DNA of 64,000 nucleotides from Kappaphycus alvarezii. Taxonomy: Eukaryota; Rhodophyta; Florideophyceae; Gigartinales; Solieriaceae. Below, in pieces: positions 12,628-25,268 of the stretch (positions within the stretch are counted from its first letter, which is position 1; each line of letters opens with the position of its first letter). Location: contig NADL03000675.1 of NCBI GenBank assembly GCA_002205965.3, positions 744,001 to 808,000 of the forward strand. Direction: 5' to 3'. The position numbers were made by a program, and so were the translations under genes. The notes beneath the pieces are model-generated. The model was given only the letters and a program-made list of their open reading frames with translations, was not told the origin of the DNA and searched no databases.

Positions 12628-13907
12628 CTAAATATGTGAGAATATTACCATCAATAGATAAGTGTCGTCTTCAGTATCCCGTAACTCACTCATCATGTCC
12701 TGAATTCTTCGTGTGATAACTGAATACCCATGTTCAAAAATACCTTCTCTAGCGTTCCAGTGACATAGAGGACGATGCAAAACAAGCAACTGACCGGTCG
12801 AGTTAGATTGAAGTTGTTGCACTCCACCATTGACAAACACAGTATGTGAGGTAGCACTTTGGCTTCCACTAGCACTGCCGCTACGAACACCACCACTACC
12901 AGCGGAAATAATCATTCGAACAAAAGATGCCGCATAGACCTTTCCCGTCTTCCTGTGGCGATACACAGTACCAACAATTTCTCTTCATTGGTCGTCACCA
13001 ATGCCAATAGCCTCACACAAATCACGGAACGTATTAGACACAACTGAAAGCTTAGCGTTCCCGCTGCGGAGGTTTAGGATAATTGGAGAAAGTGTCGTTG
13101 GTCGACTGAAAACAAAATTGTGCGAATGACGTTTCCTCATCTCAACAACGCCCAAGAAATCAGCCAAAGTGCAATCGGCTGGCTTCGTTGACAATACTCT
13201 GGGCGTCGCCACTGTAGTGCGAGATAAGACTGCGCAGTGAATCGAAGAATTTCCCTTCCAATTGTTTTCTGCAACATAGAGCCAGAGCTTGAGCTAGGTA
13301 TGAACAGGAAAGGACTTGAGACGCTCTGTGGTGACTTTTTTCGAAAAAGACATTTCACCAGATGTGCTGATAGCTTTGTTACCTCTAATAACATCTTGCA
13401 TACCGGATATAGCCGCTCCTATGGCTTTTACGCGCTCTCCAAGTGATGCAAAAGTCGCCCGAAGCTCTGCTGGAACGATATCACAGTGCCGTTTCAATGA
13501 AGATGGATTCAAAAGAGTGTCATCGTCTGCAGTCTCTTTTGAATCTGCGTCATCCGAAACCGGGTCCCATGCACAACCCGCTATGGCGCATACATACCCT
13601 GCTGATGACCAACACCATGCCTCAAGCGATAATTGGGGAAGAATGTAACATCCTTGTGCACATAGGTATCCAAATCACCGAGCCCTGGAGAAGCGTACGA
13701 ACACGCGTACCTCAGATCTATTGAACCGTTGAAATCACCGCTCGTAATGAGAGCGGGCCACCACACTGAGTTTTGTTCGCAGCAACTAGAACGACGCTTC
13801 CTTGTTCCCTGTTTCAGTCTGAAATCATCATTGTTCCCAACATCAAAGTCTTCAGAATCTTCCGACAGATTCCAAAGAACTTCAATATGTTCCCCTATTA
13901 TCGGCAC
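12628..13907 (-). pseudogene. Unknown protein with Tudor/PWWP-like N-terminus (ORF B of two-ORF element)
   Basis: The 5' frame (13907-13581) begins IIGEHIEVLWNLSED and contains QNSVWWPALITSGDF, then IDLRYACS and VTFFPNYRLRH. This 'G..VEVLW...WWPA.V....I.LRY....VTF' pattern resembles a Tudor/PWWP-type beta-barrel. Later frames include PAELRATFASLGERVKAIGA (13440s), FLGVVEMRKRHSHNFVFSRP (13150s), and VSNTFRDLCEAIGIGDDQ, which meets an in-frame TGA at 12985-12987. The same frame resumes REIVGTVYRHRKTGKVYAAS and runs to a stop at 12628. There are several frame changes in the middle. I recognise no catalytic motif. The coherent C-terminus and in-frame stop suggest a real protein that is broken or mis-sequenced. 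Confidence 0.45.
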
Positions 13908-14126
13908 ATAGACTTCCTTTTCTGGACGATAGCGGAGTTTGTAACTGCCTTGTCTAACTCGAGTGAAAATGAAATCAGAGCAGTCAATTATAGTTTACAT
14001 CTGCGCTGGTTAGCGTCGAAACTCTGCATGGTACCTTTCACAGTGGTATCGGCATATCAGAAGATGTGTTACTAAACAGAGGTAGTACCATACTGAGAAT
14101 AGAATTTCATCTTCTTGAAATTATGA

Positions 14127-16093
14127 TTAATGACTGTCACTGTTTCGCTCTTCAGGTGTTGGAACGTTCTGTCTTGATATTTTTATGATCGTTTTATATT
14201 CATCCCAGGTTATAGTATGTTTCTTTTGAAGCCTTGCCTTTATCGCTCTTCTGTCGGTCATTCCGAGAAATGACCTATGACCGAAACCGTCCTCCCTGCC
14301 TTCCCTCACCGAAGATACCGGAGTTATTTGTGTCGTGCTCGTAGATTCGTTCCGCGATGAGCCTTGAGAATCACACAGGGAAGCAGGGAATTGCATCTCC
14401 GGCGTACCAGGTGTAGGTGTAGGAAACATAAATCCGATGTTTCCAAGAGCGCAGCCCTCGAACGCTTCGCACTGGATCCCATTCGTCCTTCCAATAATTG
14501 CTCGAAATGCCAAGGCTATGGTGTGGACTAATTGAAGAGCCCTCGGTGACGACGCTGAGAAAATATCATCACCGCGAGCCCGACATGCCTCAACAAGAAA
14601 AGAAAGCTCCACCCTGTGCAGTTGAATATCCTTGGTTTGCGTGAAAGTCAGTGGAGCAATATCGATGCGATTTTCCTCAGTGCCTTCGGCTTTTCCGCAG
14701 ATTTAGGCTGCAAAACAGTTATTAACCTCATTGTACATCCCATACTTGGAAATCTTTGAACAAGTGAGATTAATTTGCGTTCGTTCTCCTTCCGATGCAT
14801 ATCAACAGATTCTTTGATGTCCTTCGGAGAGTAAACGGCCGTCTTTCCTATGGCATCTGTCAATGTATCAGAAGAATCATATAAACTCTGCTCCATTGCC
14901 ACCATTTACGTTGCTTTGATTGCAAACGGTTGATCGTGAAGTGCGTTCGGAATTAACCTTGTGGAAATTGACGGCGAGTCATGATTGAAGCTTTTACAAT
15001 CAAGAGCGTGAATTATGAATCCGAGGTCGCTCAAAAACTGCTCCTTCGACTTCATTCGTCCCTCCGTCACAAAGTTCATCACTGCAGTGCGTAATGTGTT
15101 GACAGCCAACTCAAACAAATCTGGGTCTTCCATGTCGTCAGCTTTGCGTTTACCATCACCGCCGTTACTCATCTTCGTTCTCTTCTTCTTCGCAGATGCT
15201 TGTTTGCTCTTACCCTTTCCAGCATCATTGATACCAAGGGCCTCCTGCACCGTGTGCGAAGACATCTTCCATTCTTTTCGTTTACACTTCTCTTGTTCTG
15301 CGTCGGACATCCAATTTGGACCTGCCATAAAGACACACTCACTGAGACTGACGGCACTCCTCTTCGGCGAGACACTTTCCTCGGGTGAATTTTTCAAATC
15401 CATTCTGCTTGATCCCTTCAAGTCATTGAGAACAACAACGAGTTTGGGAAGTAACCATGACGGTACCAAAGGCTTCCTTCTGGAAGCATCGTCCTCAACC
15501 TCCTCTGGAATTCGAAAAATCTTTCCCCGTCGGGCCGCCCACAGCATCTGAGTAACAACGTCCTTCATGAGTCTGTTCGACGCTTTGCCCAGTGGTGTCG
15601 AATGAAGTGCTTTCCCATGTTGCCTTTGTACTGCGAAAACGAACGTAGCTAAGGTTGACCGATGAAATGGGGCAATGCGACATTCTATCTCTCCTTATGA
15701 TTTCCTTGAGACCCTCAATCACCACATCATCGAAATCGTTCTTCCTTGTCCACTTCCTCTTCCCCACTTGACTCGGATGAATTCCCCAAATAGAGCACGT
15801 ACTTGAGACGATAGCATAGACGGTATCTTTGTCATGACCTCAGTGAAAGCGGCTGAGGCAACATCCTTCATCGACTGACAGATCTGTTCCATGATTTATT
15901 CCACCCTTAACTTCACTGCGTTCAAAATTAAATCATTTTGTATCATCAGTTGGTCACTCAATTGCAAAAGGTCGACCGCTGCCCTGCTAAAATTCGTTCG
16001 TTCATCTGCTATCGTAGTTTCGGTAATATCCTGGTTCCCTCCATGACTTTCATCCTCGGGGCCAGCGTTGGGGTTCATTTCGTTTTGTTCCAT
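14127..16093 (-). pseudogene. Unknown about 600-residue protein (ORF A of two-ORF element)
   Basis: The series starts at an ATG at 16093 (acidic N-terminus, MEQNEMNPNAGPEDESHGG) and meets an in-frame TAA at 15896-15898. It resumes in the same frame as IMEQICQSMKDVASAAFTEV, shifts frame near 15770 into KWTRKNDFDDVVIEGLKEII, and shifts again near 15600 into the 15568-14906 block (LMKDVVTQMLWAARRGKIFR, PLVPSWLLPKLVVVLNDLKG, a Lys-rich stretch KGKSKQASAKKKRTKM). It then crosses an in-frame TAA at 14906-14908 that is followed directly by ATG in the same frame. It shifts once more near 14690 into TFTQTKDIQLHRVELSFLVE and ends at 14127. The basic segment could be a nuclear signal. No DDE, tyrosine recombinase, helicase or RT motif is apparent. 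I do not recognise the family. Confidence 0.45.
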
Positions 16094-17104
16094 GGAAACG
16101 TTGACAAAGAAAGAATGTGTTCTTCAAGTTGAAGTAGTGTTGGCGGTGATAGATGTCGAGCATGCAATTTAAATTTCTAATGTACCTGGTCCTTCACCAA
16201 CACCTAAATACTGAACTATTCGTCACGAAAAGAATCTCAACGGTTTTAATCAAGCATAGAATGACAAAACCATTGACTGCTACAATCTAACTACAATTAG
16301 CATAATAAGAACCGTTACGTCATTTATACAGTTGTCACGCCATGAAAGGCTATGAATGAACCGTTACTTCATTTAGACAGTTGGCAAGATAGACAGTTGG
16401 CAAGCCATGAAACCCGCAAGTCAACTGTCTATTCATAATGCTACTTGAAGTTCGTGTGGCGTTATAGTTTTGACAAGCGATCGGTTGATTTGAATCAAAA
16501 TCTATGTCTTCACTTCATGCGCAGATGAGCGAAATCGAAGAGTGAGCCGTTTTCCCTCCACTGTAGCCCTATCACTCCATCCAATACAACCTCTAGCTTT
16601 TCTCAGCGCCATGATGTACTATTCCTTCAAAAATGGATAAATATAATCGATCTATCTGTTACAATGCTTGAAAGAACAACTGCAATATAGTGAGGAAATT
16701 GTTAGACAATTATCATTTCGGTTGCTTTTGATCGCAGTTTTCAACGTTTCACTGGTAAACGTACCAGTGCCGACCATTCATCTTTCCTCAATGGCATTCT
16801 CGTCAGGTACAAATCCAATATTTACCTAAAAAGGTATGGCAGAGCCATCTTCACAATTAGCTTACGTCGAGATTCAGGCACTGCTGATCTGCAAAAGAAG
16901 AAGTCCATTACGCCCTGTGAGTACGAGGGTTAGATTGTTGCTTGTATTCGTCGCTTTTTTGTAACAGAATGAGCATTTATCATTCCTTTAGCCTACTGAG
17001 TTATGTTTCGTACGTGTCATGAGCAATAATATTGTAACATTTTTGTTAATCTTGACTGTTAGTAAATTTTTGACTACTTTTATTCTCGTGGTATGTTTGA
17101 ACGG

Positions 17105-18340
17105 TCAGTCTCCCCTGCTGGCTCCATCAATGATGATATCAATTGACCCCTCCCCTCTTGTTGACGTTGGCATCAACGATTGATCTTTGGGCGGGTAAAG
17201 CTGCGGTGTTAATTTCAAATTACGCAGTTTTACTATCGGTTGCCTGCAAATTTCAAGGTTCCGGTGAGTTCCCAAATAGTATTTAAAGGCCTTTTCTACA
17301 TCTTCCCATCTCCCCACCGTGCACCACTCCCGCACAATCCTCCCAGAATCCATCAACCTGCATCTTCTTGGTGTCCATCCATTTCTTCATTTTCATCTGT
17401 TCATTTTCATCTAGTTGCCCCCAACTCTCGCTACCTTTGCTGGTATAGTATTCATTCCTCCTCCAAGTCGTCCTTTACATTAATTCTTCTCTTACTGTTC
17501 TCTGCCTGTCTTCCGTTTTCACTATCACTGCCGTGGTCTCACGATTGCTTCGCTAGTATTGACGGTTTCGCTTTCTTGGTGTCACCTTCGCTTTGCTGCT
17601 TGATTCAGGGTCCTTTTTTGTGCTCTCGATTTTGGTTCACCCCGGGTGCCGCTTTCACTGTCGCTCTGTTGTTGTTGCTGCTGGTTTCGGTGTTGCTTGG
17701 TTGTGCGGTCGCTGCTGCTTTCCTGGTGTCATTTTCGATTCGCTGCTTTTGTTTGCTTCGCCCCTGGTGCCTCTGTTGCTGTTGCCGTGTCTTTCTCGCT
17801 GCCCTTTTTGTCAAAAAGCTCTGGTGTCGCTGTTGTTGCCTTTTTTTCTCTGTCGCTGGATTTGTTATGTCTGTTTCGCTTCGCTCGTGTTGCGTGTTTG
17901 TCACTGTTGTGTTTTCCTCATTACCGTTTTTGAAACATAGCTTCTGATGTCTCTCGTGTCTATATTGGTCCCGTTGTTGCAGTTGGCCTCGTCTCTACTC
18001 CTTTTCTTACCAAGTTACCTCGCATTTATTATTATCGATGTGGTTCCTGATAACCTTGTATTGTTTGAAATTACTACAATGGTAGTTTTAGTTTGTTTCT
18101 GAACTATAAATTGTTAGTAAACGTGCACCAACCTCTCCCATCATAATCGTGCCAGCACAATAATGATGGGCAGTTGCCCTATGATCGTTGCGCATTCGTC
18201 GATATTCCTACTGCCCTCGGTAATGAGATCGCGAGGTCCTCTTCAGGTCGTAGCCTATATTTATGGGTGGTCCCTGGACACAGTGTGCAAAGCTTTTACG
18301 AGGGCTAGAAGTTAGATCGTGTAGATGATAGTAGTTCTAG
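17105..18340. other. Low-complexity region with an unrecognised minus-strand ORF
   Basis: Bases 17500-17930 are T/C-rich with repeated GCTGTTGTTGC/TTTCGCT words. The plus-strand 235-codon frame (17240-17947) is a Cys/Phe/Leu-rich artefact of this. The minus strand encodes Gln/Asn/Lys-rich low complexity (17605-17904) and, at 17105-17356, an 83-codon frame reading VEKAFKYYLGTHRNLEICRQ and ending GEGSIDIIIDGASRGD. The latter looks protein-like but I do not recognise it. Confidence 0.25.
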
Positions 18341-19380
18341 ATCATAGATTTACTGATGAAAATGATAGCTTTGTAAAGCCATGGTTACGTTGTCCTGAAG
18401 CTCTGCCGTATAGCTTTGATTACCTTTACAACATGGATAGTGAAGTTCCAGTATGTAGCTATCAATCACAACTATTGATCCTGGAGTAAATGAATATATG
18501 TAGTTAATAGGTGATGCCTTTGGTAGTTCATGCATATAACTCAAAAAGGTATTAACCAGAACTTCACGATTGTTTTTTTGTAACTTTTGCAAGTTAGAGC
18601 GTTTACCTTTCACATTTCATGCGTGTGACTACCAGAAATAAAAAAACATAACTTTTTTTTTGTACAGTGATGATTTTTGTGAGGTGTACATCATAACTTT
18701 CAGGGTGTTGGAGTATAAAAATCAAAAGTAATAAATTAAAACCTAATTTTAATGCGCAACATGAACCTCTTAAGGCTATACACTAGTTTCTGAAAAGCTA
18801 TATCTCTAATCTTTTTGAAGCCATAAACGGGTGTGCCCGTGCGTGGCTTTTTGCGGAATTAATTCCCCGTAGTGGAGGTTCGAGATCTCTTAGTAGGAAT
18901 GATGAATAAAGATAGGAGCTGCGTATGAAGGTGTTTAGGGTGTAGTTGGCAATGGATGCGTGGGTGTCGGAGGAGACTGCCGAAGATTTAATCGTGATTG
19001 AGGCTCCCGAAGTGGCCGCAGATGCACGTCTGAGAAATTCGCCGTCTTGTATCCCAGTTGGGATGAGCGTCACCCCGAGGTAACTAGTGGGCCTATCACA
19101 TCTGATGCTCTCTACTTGCAGGCTGAAGGGGATGTACTCGCCTCCTCTTGGTTCTTTGCTGGTGTGAGCCTCTTTTTAAGTTCCTCTCGCCTCAATATTA
19201 CCCCAGTACGCATATTTGCCCCGCGCTTCTCTGCGCTCGCGCCAATTTTTCTTTAATGTACGTCATGAGCCAGGTTCAAGTACTTTTGCAGCGAAGGTGG
19301 AACGAATCTGAAATATCTTGATGTCTGCTGAGGATAAATGAAATTACGAATATTGTTCATTATCAAAGCCGCTAGGTAAA
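18341..19380. other. Spacer with short unrecognised minus-strand frames
   Basis: A minus frame at 18350-18613 reads PGSIVVIDSYILELHYPCCK and SYTAELQDNVTMALQSYHFH, coherent sequence that I cannot place. A second at 18798-19073 is Ser/Ala-rich. Neither shows a domain signature. The neighbouring DDE_Tnp_4 relic suggests they are further TE debris. Confidence 0.25.
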
Positions 19381-19389
19381 GAGACTTAA

Positions 19390-20300
19390 CAGGGGACTAG
19401 AATACTTTCATTTTTCGCTTAAAGTCCGCTGCGGTAGAGTAAGCTTTTATATCCTTGAAAATCCACTCCGCTGTCACTCTTCCTTTAGCCATGCCATTGT
19501 TGAACGCATTTTGATACAGTTGCAAGCATCTTCCTTGGTAAAGCATTTCAAGAAACCATCGGCGATTATAATCGCTGTCTCTGTAAAGGCAATAAATTCT
19601 AGTCTCTCGTTCCAGGACAGTCGGCAGTGTCTCTTCTAGTCCACTCCTACATCGCAAAGTCTAGTCATGACGGCGCCATTCTAAAGGACCGTACGCATAC
19701 AGTATAATTCCACCTGGTACTGTTTCCGTCTAAAACTTCTGGAATGGTTCCTTTTGTGACAATTGTATGCCACGATCTGTCTCATGTGTGAACCGCTTGG
19801 GCGAGCAATGCTATCACAGTTCCATCTAGAAAACCAACACAGTTTGTAAGTACGTTCAGCTTTGCTCTAATGTGATCTGCGTACATCCTGGCACGACTTT
19901 ATAAACGGATGAGATAGGCAGACTGTTAAAAGGTTGATTCTCGTTGCTACTAAACATTAAATGACCTCCGAAAAGATTTCTGAAAGCATTGATGAGTGTT
20001 TTCCAAACAACCCCTTTAAATCTCCCCAGCGTGATGGCGTCGCTAATCGCTTTAGTATAATACAGAAAACTACCACCGGTGTTACATCATATCGTTTTTT
20101 TGTCGCCGACTAGGAGTAAGGACAAACAATTACATCAATGACTTTGCCAATGTGCAGTTTTTCGAAGCGGAAAATACTAAGGCAGTCTTTTTTACTTAGA
20201 GCGTTAGGGTTGAATGTGAGGTTTGACAAGCTGATTCGTCTACTGCGGTGAAGCAAGTTGGTAACCTCTAACCGGAGGGAATTGAAGTTGCTAGCGGCAG
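19390..20300 (-). pseudogene. DDE_Tnp_4 (PIF/Harbinger-superfamily) transposase relic
   Basis: On the minus strand, broken frames give a coherent order. First is CLSIFRFEKLHIGKVIDVIV (about 20195-20140), then VVFCIILKRLATPSRWGDLK and LFGKHSSMLSEIF (about 20070-19960). In a further frame come the catalytic DGT region (FLDGTVIALLA) near 19825, GPLEWRRHD near 19685, and RVTAEWIFKDIKAY with DFKRKMKV at 19397-19657. The final block matches the 'RV.VEW.FG.IK....DFKR' end of DDE_Tnp_4 transposases, whose Glu is the third catalytic residue. Multiple shifts and stops mark it as a relic. It is a different lineage from the Harbinger copy at 49.7 kb. Confidence 0.65.
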
Positions 20301-21950
20301 TGCTGACTGCTATAGAAGATGATAACGAATCGTTTCTATCAGTTAGGCGTCGCTCAGATATTTAGGGGAGGACATTATTCCAATTCCGAAGCCGTTGGTG
20401 GCAATTTTCCACAGTAGTCCTTTAATCATCCTCCTGTCATGGTTGCGCCCGCAATACACCAGGTATGCTTCGGTTGATATCGATGGTGACGTTGACATCA
20501 AACAAAGCGGTAGTACGAGCGCTACAGTGTAATACTGCTATTTACTACCTTAAAAGTGGACGGCGAAAATACCCGCGTCCATGCATGACGAAAAAATTTC
20601 ACCAATTTTCCCGGGTATCTCAAGGTACTTGCAAACCCAATTTTATTTCAGAAGTTCTTCTAGCGAAAGCTTTCTAATAACTAAGCTGCTGTGCTCAACT
20701 ATACCAAAACATATTTTTAAAAAAATCACGACACCAATCGACGCAGCCACCAAATTAAAAAATTGTGGACGGAAAACGGTTGTATTTATCCTCATCATGA
20801 ATCAATGGAAGCATACCGACACGCGTGTAGCACCCCCGTGCTCACATTAACTTCAAGAACATTCTAACCATTTTTGGACAGTTTGGATTCGCTTTCATGT
20901 ATCAGTCGCCGACTAGACAAAAGAGAAATATCTCTATAATAGCGACTTATGGGAAACCAGTGGGAGTAGAGAGTGATAAAACTCTATACCTTGTTTACCC
21001 TCTGGAAAATCCGTACTCCAATATGACCAGAACTCAATTTTATTCGCATATGATCCAAGGATCAGTTCCCGGGGCCTTTTCGCTATTTGATAGCATCGGA
21101 ATGCAAAACGAGTTGCAGCATGAGGAAGGCTTTAATGATGTGCTCTTAGAAGATCTCCTTGCAACACTCTTCAGTGTCTAGCTTTTCCGCTGAGCACATT
21201 TTTTCCGCGCGCGATGCTTCCCGGAAGACCAATCTGAAATTTTCTCTCCCTTGTTCCTTAGTCAGCAGTCCAGGAAACTCATTGGTGCCGAGTCATTTAC
21301 AGAGAATACCTCGCACTTCGCAGCTGCGAAACGTGGAATTATGTACTTTTTGAATCTGCCATGTATATTACACCGTGCACATGCAGGAAAAGGGTGAGTG
21401 AATATGACTAATGTACTTCATGATTTGCCAAAATTACCGGTTTACTTGTGCAACTAATTTTTTTGTGCCAAAAAACAGAAGACAATGGCATCTCCATTCG
21501 GATGGGTTAGATAAAGTACATTTCTGTTGACCTTAACGTACAATGCGTCGGTGTATAAACTAATCTGGTTGTTTAAAGATTGAAATACTCCGTTAAATAA
21601 TGAAAGAATGAGCCTTCTAGTTATTCCAAAATAACCAAATAGTGCGCGCAGTCAATTCAACTTTCAATCATCATACAAAAAATTTGTGCCGTTTATTTAA
21701 CATTCCCTCCCAGCTCGCACTCACTATACTACGCCCAGAATTTTCTGCAGCGTTCTAAGCCAGTTCTTTCCAATTCTTTGGTCATGTAATTTGCAACCAA
21801 TAACTTTCCAGACATGTACTCGAGCTTTATTGATCCCCTCTCAATGCAGTCTTTCGTAAGTGATAACAAACATCGATGTGTTTGTTGTATTGCGTGATCT
21901 TATTATCCTATGCCAATCTGATTCTTTCTTTTAGGTAAATACCTTTGCAA
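20301..21950. other. Spacer with unrecognised plus-strand frame
   Basis: A 94-codon plus frame (20897-21181) reads KTLYLVYPLENPYSNMTRTQ then an acidic end. It is coherent but unrecognised. The remainder is AT-rich with no supported feature. Confidence 0.2.
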
Positions 21951-21959
21951 CTAACCTTG

Positions 21960-24680
21960 TCTTTCGGCAAACCATTCGATCATCAGAGTCTTATTTGACA
22001 CCATAGGTACATCTCGACTTCAAAAGCTTTCTGACTTCTAGTAATTATTAAAAATATACACAGGTTTGTCAATAGTAGCATGCTTTTCTTCTGCCGTGCA
22101 GTCCTTCCATTCCTCTCTGAGATAACTTTACATCTCTTTCTAGTATGAATCTGGAAATTTCTTATCTTTGTGGTGGTTGGGCACCTGCTTAGTAAAGAAC
22201 GCCAGAATTTAATTGCTGCTATAACGCTTCCGTAAGCCGGCATGGCGTGTAGGGTTTCTACGTGGTTCCATGCAATTAGGTGGTCCATCATTGTTGCTAA
22301 TCAGTTTGTGCTCTCCGTTGGCATCCACTACGGAGTATTAGTCACCAAAAGAAGTGTATTAATCTTCACTTCTTATTCATCATGTAAGATAGGATTAACT
22401 TCTGCGGTGTCTCCAGAGTAATTGACTGATGACGCATTGGAATGTGCCCAATAAACGTGACATCACGGGATACAATTATACCCTTTATATGAGGGACATA
22501 GATTCGATAAGTGCTTGGTCCATCGTCACCAATGGAGATTCCGTCCAGTACCTTAGTGTAAAATTCGTCTCTGTAATAGCAGGTCGATTTATCGACCTTC
22601 ACTTTGGTACCGAAAATTCGAAAATCCGAGTAGATCTAATTATTGCCTGCCAAAGCCTCATATGGTGTTTTTTGCGGAAATACTTACGAGACTAAATTTT
22701 CAGCGTGCGACTGTACACATGCAACGCAGTGGTCAACGCCTCTGCTTATAAATTTTGCGATTTTAAAGATTTATCAAACAATACAGTTCTTCAAGTATTG
22801 TCCATTTCCCTTCTTTTATGGTGTGGTTGAATCTTGCAGTCCTGCCGTTAAGCTCCGGTGAGTATGGAGGCGTAGGTTGATGCTCTATTTCTTGCCCGCA
22901 AAACATTCCCCGATTTATTTGCACATGTATTTTTGAGCTCGATCAGGTATTACTTGTCCAGCCCAGCAGCGGCATTTGTTTTCAGCTTTTTCGACCAGAG
23001 CGGTAATGGAAGCCGTAATTTCAGATCGCTTGATTTCCAGCAAGCACCATGCAGAACCAGGGGTGTCATCAATAAAAGACACATTGTATTTTTCGCCGGT
23101 CTATGACGTGGTAGTTATGGGCGCCATTCTATCAGTGTGAGTAAGCGTAAGCACTTCGCTACATTTCTTCTCTTTGCGGATATGTGGAGTGGGTGCAGTC
23201 TTGCCGACACAGCATTCATGGCGAATGTCAGATATCTTAGACTTCCCAGTTAATCAAAGTTGATTAGCGGACTCTATCTTGGCCATCCTACCCAATGTGT
23301 CGAGCGTAGAGTGAAGTATTCGCCTTTACAACAGTTACATGTCATTTGAATGTCCCGCACTGAAGAATGAGTACATGGAGTTGCTTGCTTGCATGGCCGT
23401 CATTCAAATTAACTCAGTGATACGATGAATTTTGCATGATCAAATCATACTCTTCTGGCCGCCTGCGGTTGCCGTTATCGAATTAGATCTCTACGTCAAT
23501 TAAAACTTAATAAGAGCTGACTGTGCGAGGTGAAGAGACATAAGGTTCGTCCATTGGTTAGGCGTGTATGCTACATTTTTCAGTCCAAAGATTATCTTCA
23601 TTCCATTTCTGTTCTGCTCAGATCACACTGACCCATAGCCTACTATTTTATTTAAGAAACTTCTTAAGCAGTTTGGACACTACCTATGGTACAAGTGACA
23701 AAATTCGATGACTAGCATGAAATTTCATGCTAGCTAGTCACATGAAGACTAGCATAGCTGTCAAGGAACCACTTATATTTCATTTTGTCTGAGCTTGCGT
23801 CGTTTCCGGACGACATGATGGCATTGTGCACTTGCTTGCTTGCTGTATCGGATTAATGTGCGTCAGTGCGATCGATACATCATCGTTTGAGCCTCCCGCG
23901 AACCTTTCTGGGAAGTTTCAGCTGAGGATTATTCTTCGCAGCCTTGTGACCATGGTATCAATCTTTTACAAAATATCTCTTACGGGAGCAGAGCTGACAG
24001 GTTTCATTGCTTCTTTTATTGGGATCTGGTGACAAATGCACTTTCTCGCGCTCTTTCGTGCGAACAGAAGAATTTGTTCTTTAATTTTTCCCTAAAACTC
24101 TCGTCTTGGTTTGACTCTAGCCGTGTTACAGTCCCCTCGAATGATAGGTCGTGTTTTCTCTGTAGTACGTTCTAAAAACATCTTACTCTTCCCCTAAGCC
24201 GCTTAACAGGGCGACATTCTTATCAATGTCCGAAATCTGTTACCCATGCATTTAAAGCTCATTTTCTTTATCAAGAATTGACTGTAAAAATGACCTTTTG
24301 GTTTTCTAGTCCACCTTTTCGAATTCAAACAGGCGTTTTTTGAAGTGTAAGCTGACTCGCTTTGCATTTTCCTTTGTTCCGTCTCTTTTAAGGTGATCCA
24401 GAAGGACTTGAGTGCGTCCTTTCTCCTTTCTCATGAGTGCAGGTTCCCATGTTTTTTGTCGATGTTCAATATAATTTCTGCCAAACATTGGAGTTTTTCG
24501 CGAAGCTGCTTTGCTTTCGCAGCTTCAGTGGAAGCTTCTCCGTGGCTTCTGTCGACATACTTCCGGAGGCCTCTTGCCTCCAGGACCAAATGCACTTTCG
24601 TTGGCCGGAACAGAAAGTTCCTCGCTGTCAACTTCTCGATTGTGTATTTGGTGTTCATTCTGTGGCAGCCCACATGTGAT
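21960..24680 (-). pseudogene. Copia-type LTR retrotransposon relic (gag to pol), no LTRs seen
   Basis: On the minus strand the gag start reads YTIEKLTARNFLFRPTKVHL (about 24640-24580), the UBN2/'L...N...W...' opening of Copia gag, then KQLREKLQCLAEIIL and a further frame to 24306. The integrase follows at about 23330-22640. It includes a Cys/His remnant (RHECCVGKTAPTPH), the catalytic region LTLTHTDRMAP ('H.D..GP', the Asp) and KYNVSFIDDTPGSAWC. The post-integrase domain at 22370-22602 reads YRIYVPHIKGIIVSRDVTFI, the Copia 'R.....VVSRDV.F' motif. RT and RNase H are not recognisable. It is heavily shifted and interrupted. Confidence 0.65.
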
Positions 24681-25268
24681 ACTCAAGTTTTTAAAAAACT
24701 TCTGTTGAGAATTTTCCGTTATGGAGCAATTTTTTCTTGGCGCTGATAGGCTAATTTTGTCCGTTTAGCATTGCGGTGGGTCCGTTCGGGTCAGATCCAG
24801 TCTGTAAGCAGGCCATCACAGATTTCGTTGCGACACATAGGGAGCCAACGGCGTTTTAGTGCTTACAGCAATGTTCCATTCGAAATCCAACATTTATTGG
24901 AAAGTTTTTGTGGAATGAAGGACTATTTTACGTCCACATTGTTCCAATTCCACCATTCATCAAAGCGGAATCTGGGCATTGCCAGAGTAAGATTCCGGCG
25001 GTATTTGGTCAGTTTCAACCAAACCTTTTTAAGAGTTTTCAACTTTCTTTGCAAAGTCAGGGCAAACATTCAAAGATCTGTTGAACAGAATTATATATAA
25101 TTCTTTGTGATTAATGGAAGGGTATTTCAAACAGCCGTCAAAATATACAAGAAGACAACGCTCGCTCTCCGTCAAAAAAAACTATAAAGAGAAAACCTCC
25201 AACCCCAATCATCCTTTCGGAATGGTTCCTCTCTCACAACGCACTAGATCTCTATCTTACGCTGCCCT

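Larger units (their letters stand above)
11530..16500. mobile_element. Candidate unclassified two-ORF mobile element
   Basis: Two minus-strand multi-part ORFs (16093-14127 and 13907-12628) of unknown family lie head to tail. On the left is a repeat-rich zone (11534-12330) with a 9-bp inverted repeat enclosing two copies of a 17-bp direct repeat (11534-11585), a 50-bp tandem pair (11856-11955) and a perfect 14-bp inverted repeat (12179-12215). On the right, 16310-16440 has repeated 'GAACCGTTAC(G/T)TCATTTA(T/G)ACAGTTG' and 'AGACAGTTGGCAAG' words. Repeat-dense flanks around paired ORFs in a TE-rich region suggest subterminal regions of a transposon. I could not find matching terminal inverted repeats or a target duplication, so the boundaries are provisional. 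Confidence 0.35.

Noticed and set aside
14900..14912. Intron donor at ACGTAAATGG explaining the in-frame TAA
   Set aside because: The frame is open and coherent immediately after the stop, and no plausible branch site and acceptor restore the frame. A nonsense change or base error is simpler.
17240..17947. 235-codon plus-strand ORF rich in Cys, Phe and Leu
   Set aside because: Low-complexity T/C-rich DNA. The hydrophobic runs look like membrane segments but follow from GCTGTTGTTGC-type repeats, and three overlapping frames are equally open.
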